Assembly (NCBI GenBank): GCA_020425835.1
Contig: JAGQRC010000181.1
Location: forward strand, 1 to 7,083
Source: Planctomycetota bacterium
Lineage (GTDB): Bacteria > Planctomycetota > UBA8108 > UBA1146 > JAJFFE01
DNA length: 7,083 bases
Direction of reading: 5' to 3'
Numbering within the stretch: the stretch's first letter is position 1; every line of letters starts with the position of its first letter. Shown here one piece after another: positions 6,601 to 7,083 of the stretch. The position numbers were made by a program, and so were the translations under genes. The notes beneath the pieces are model-generated. The model was not told where the DNA came from. It saw only the letters and a program-made list of their open reading frames with translations, and did no database searches.

Positions 6601-6862
6601 CGTGCGGGGCGACACCAACGGCGACCTGTGGATCGATGTCGCCGACGCCGTCTTCGCGCTCAACGCGCTCTTCGTGCCCGGGTCCCCCGGGTTCGGGTGC
6701 GAGAACGCGGCCGACGTGGATGACAACGGGATCCTGACGATCGGGGACCCGATCGGGATCCTGGAGGCCCTCTTCTCCTCCGCGTCGATCCCCGCGCCGA
6801 CGATGTGCGGCCCGGATCCGACCCCGAGCGGACCGAGTTGCCTGGCGAGTGGTTGCCCGTGA
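3671..6862 (+). CDS. Large secreted ELWxxDGT-repeat protein, FN3-like and dockerin-like
   Basis: The specific role of this 1063-residue protein is unknown; ELWxxDGT-repeat proteins are large bacterial surface or secreted proteins. In order: a signal peptide (about 1-24; Arg3/Arg6, then a Leu/Ala core), a half-repeat (about 27-53), 18 ELWxxDGT-type units of about 46 residues (54-887), a fibronectin-III-like domain (about 891-970, with ELTWTNREVYDAIDI and a Cys pair), two EF-hand-like dockerin repeats (979-1035), and a Cys/Pro tail ending C1057-x4-C1062-P. The unit consensus is LYF-x-ADDG-x2-G-x-ELWRSDGT-x2-GT-x2-V-x-D-[IL]-x-PG-x3-SxP. Units 10-12 have drifted, losing much of the ELWxxDGT core. 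The repeat suggests beta-propeller blades, which is inferred. Its left neighbour is divergent and carries a matching tail; its right neighbour is convergent, 9 bp away. Confidence 0.88.
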   Translation: MIRHTRVVPVALGLLALAGSLLPGQQPRLLLDVDARGDSSAITASLVIGDTIYVALDDGLRGNELWRVDATSATASLVVDIASGPAGSSPSDFAELGGVLLFAADDGLSGRELWRSDGTEIGTWRVTDSPVGPGGLDPRELTSNGGLVVFRGRASDGGAELYRSDGSEAGTLRIADLRPGPNGSHPALLTSLNDVIYFTADDGVHGRELWRSEGSAATTVMVADLRPGPLGSGPDPIFFDAPPIDGPIELTIVADQLYFLANDATTGLELFRSDGTSSGTELVVDLTPGVDASVIDSLTRLYFVRDTPGATGREVWRTDGTEAGTELVVDLRAGALGSDPRELVAIGDSLYFVADDGIDGSELWIAAGTAGGATRLTDAQPGPAPTAGDAPSAIVPFLGGVALSVADDGTLGRELWISDGTMLGTGPIFDASVGATSGGGYPVIATATRLLFRATDGLSGLEPWITDGSALGTVFLGDLDPRTSGSGAYELTVAAGRLYFGARSSEGDTELWRSDGIVTEKLDLYPGSASSSPDELAAIGGSVYFSARDSVAGWEPWRADELTAELVADVYGGGVSSDPLLFTDLNGDVLFVAESPGFGAEPWLHVPTTGDTFLLSDIRPGNPDSLIGRVTVHSGVAYFSADDGVSGRELWRSDGTPSGTYRLLDILPGPTGSNPGDLESTPIGLFFRANDGVHGSELWVTDGTESGTTLVADIWAGSLSSSPTELTFVNSALFFRATDGILDLDELWKSDGTAAGTVQVADINPGGAASSPSRLVDFDGWLYFAATSPLGLDIWRSDGTASGTELAIDLPAGFGSLSTPLVPIDDFIAFRNGSISQGGTLYISDGSSEGTRAVPGVHVWELEVDGDRLYFSADDGITGREPWVLDEPPLGITALGCEVVDPMSCEVELTWTNREVYDAIDIAIGGVVAATLPGTATLVTLDVDPGQEICLIPVVGVASTERRAFASCCTPDCGVPFVRGDTNGDLWIDVADAVFALNALFVPGSPGFGCENAADVDDNGILTIGDPIGILEALFSSASIPAPTMCGPDPTPSGPSCLASGCP
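3830..6331 (+). repeat. 18-unit ELWxxDGT protein repeat array
   Basis: ELW-type cores (ELW, ELY, ELF, EVW, EPW, DIW, TLY) recur 18 times, averaging about 46 residues apart across residues 54-887. The clearest units are ADDGLSGRELWRSDGT (unit 2), ADDGVSGRELWRSDGT (unit 13) and ANDGVHGSELWVTDGT (unit 14). Unit 4 carries an insert of about 12 residues, and unit 18 keeps only its first half. DNA identity between units is mostly low, so the array is old and diverged. Confidence 0.9.
4191..4357 (+). repeat. 23-nt exact direct repeat within units 3 and 4
   Basis: Bases 4191-4213 and 4335-4357 are identical over 23 nt and lie 144 nt apart, which is 48 codons or one repeat unit. Both encode ADLRPGP. 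The rest of the units differ at many bases, so this is a short island of identity in an otherwise diverged array. Confidence 0.75.
6341..6580 (+). other. Fibronectin-III-like domain of the ELWxxDGT protein
   Basis: Residues about 891-970 have the strand pattern of an FN3 fold: C-x-VELTWTN, YDAIDIAIGGVVAATLPG, then TLVTLDVDPGQEICLIPVVGV, followed by Cys968-Cys969. The same kind of domain links repeats to C-terminal tags in many secreted bacterial proteins. The assignment rests on pattern only. Confidence 0.55.
6605..6775 (+). other. Dockerin-like EF-hand pair of the ELWxxDGT protein
   Basis: Loop 1 runs D981-x-N983-x-D985...D992 (RGDTNGDLWIDVAD). Loop 2 runs D1015-x-D1017-x-N1019...D1026 (ADVDDNGILTIGD). 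Each is followed by a helix (AVFALNALF; PIGILEALF). This is a better-conserved calcium-binding pair than the one in the divergent neighbour. Confidence 0.75.
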
Positions 6863-6871
6863 TCGGGCGGC

Positions 6872-7083
6872 TCAGCGGCGATCGCGAAGCGCGCGATACT
6901 CCTGATCCAGGTGCTCGTACTCGGCCGTGAGCTCGGCGACCCGAGCGCTGCGCTCCTCGGTCTTGTTGGCAACGACATCGAACGCGACGCGAGCGGTCCC
7001 GACGAGAGACTCCTTCTCTCCGACGGCCGCCGGAAGCAGTTCGATGTGCTCGATGATCTGCGCGAGTCGTTCGTCGGCCTCCT
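6872..7083 (-). CDS. C-terminal fragment of a helical, probably coiled-coil protein
   Basis: The last 69 codons of a minus-strand gene are open from the right edge to a TGA at 6872-6874. The residues are strongly helical and charged, with stretches such as RVAELTAEYEHLDQEYRALRDRR and spaced Leu/Val positions suggesting a coiled coil. Third positions are GC-rich, as in the other genes. The start and most of the protein lie beyond the window, so the function cannot be named. The stop is 9 bp from the stop of the convergent ELWxxDGT gene. A chance open frame is possible but less likely, given the helical composition and the stop placed neatly beyond the neighbour. Confidence 0.65.
   Translation of the reverse strand, partial: EADERLAQIIEHIELLPAAVGEKESLVGTARVAFDVVANKTEERSARVAELTAEYEHLDQEYRALRDRR

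Noticed and set aside
5764..6723. Plus-strand open frame of 319 codons in another frame of the ELWxxDGT gene
   Set aside because: It is extremely Arg-rich, a frame-shifted shadow of GC-rich coding DNA, with no start signal.
1..7083. Mobile element, CRISPR array, toxin-antitoxin or phage defence genes
   Set aside because: I saw no transposase, integrase, terminal inverted repeats, spaced direct repeats or recognisable defence domains on either strand.

Overview
The window is GC-rich and carries five genes on strictly alternating strands: (-) (+) (-) (+) (-). It looks like a chromosomal segment of a planctomycete-like bacterium. This is an inference from three things: an exported nickel superoxide dismutase, two secreted proteins ending in dockerin-like EF-hand pairs with a Cys-Pro terminus, and a giant ELWxxDGT-repeat protein. 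No phylogenetic marker is present, and myxobacteria also carry ELWxxDGT proteins. There are no rRNA or tRNA genes, CRISPR arrays, insertion sequences or phage genes.

Layout. Bases 1-232 hold no confident gene, but contain two strong inverted repeats (138-163 and 173-217) just beyond the 3' end of the first gene. At 233-739 (-) lies sodN, a Ni-type superoxide dismutase whose Sec signal peptide ends exactly before the nickel-binding hook HCEIPCGIY. Divergent from it across 168 bp, at 908-2176 (+), is an exported transglutaminase-like protein with an intact Cys339-His370-Asp386 triad and an unassigned N-terminal half. Convergent with that gene (25 bp between stops), at 2202-3482 (-), is a secreted protein of two related beta-rich modules plus a dockerin-like tail. 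Divergent from this across 188 bp, at 3671-6862 (+), is a 1063-residue secreted protein with 18 ELWxxDGT motifs, a fibronectin-III-like domain and a second dockerin-like tail. At 6872-7083 (-) is the C-terminal end of a helical, probably coiled-coil protein that runs off the window; only 9 bp separate its stop from the preceding one.

How the genes may work together. All four complete proteins carry N-terminal export signals, so this is a segment of envelope or extracellular functions and not an operon. No two neighbours share a strand, so each gene needs its own promoter or shares a divergent control region. The points most worth following are the self-exposing exported NiSOD, the duplicated module in the 2202-3482 protein, the tail shared by the two dockerin-like proteins, and the split first/last repeat of the ELWxxDGT protein, which suggests closed beta-propellers. 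I see no clear evidence of a wholly new system.
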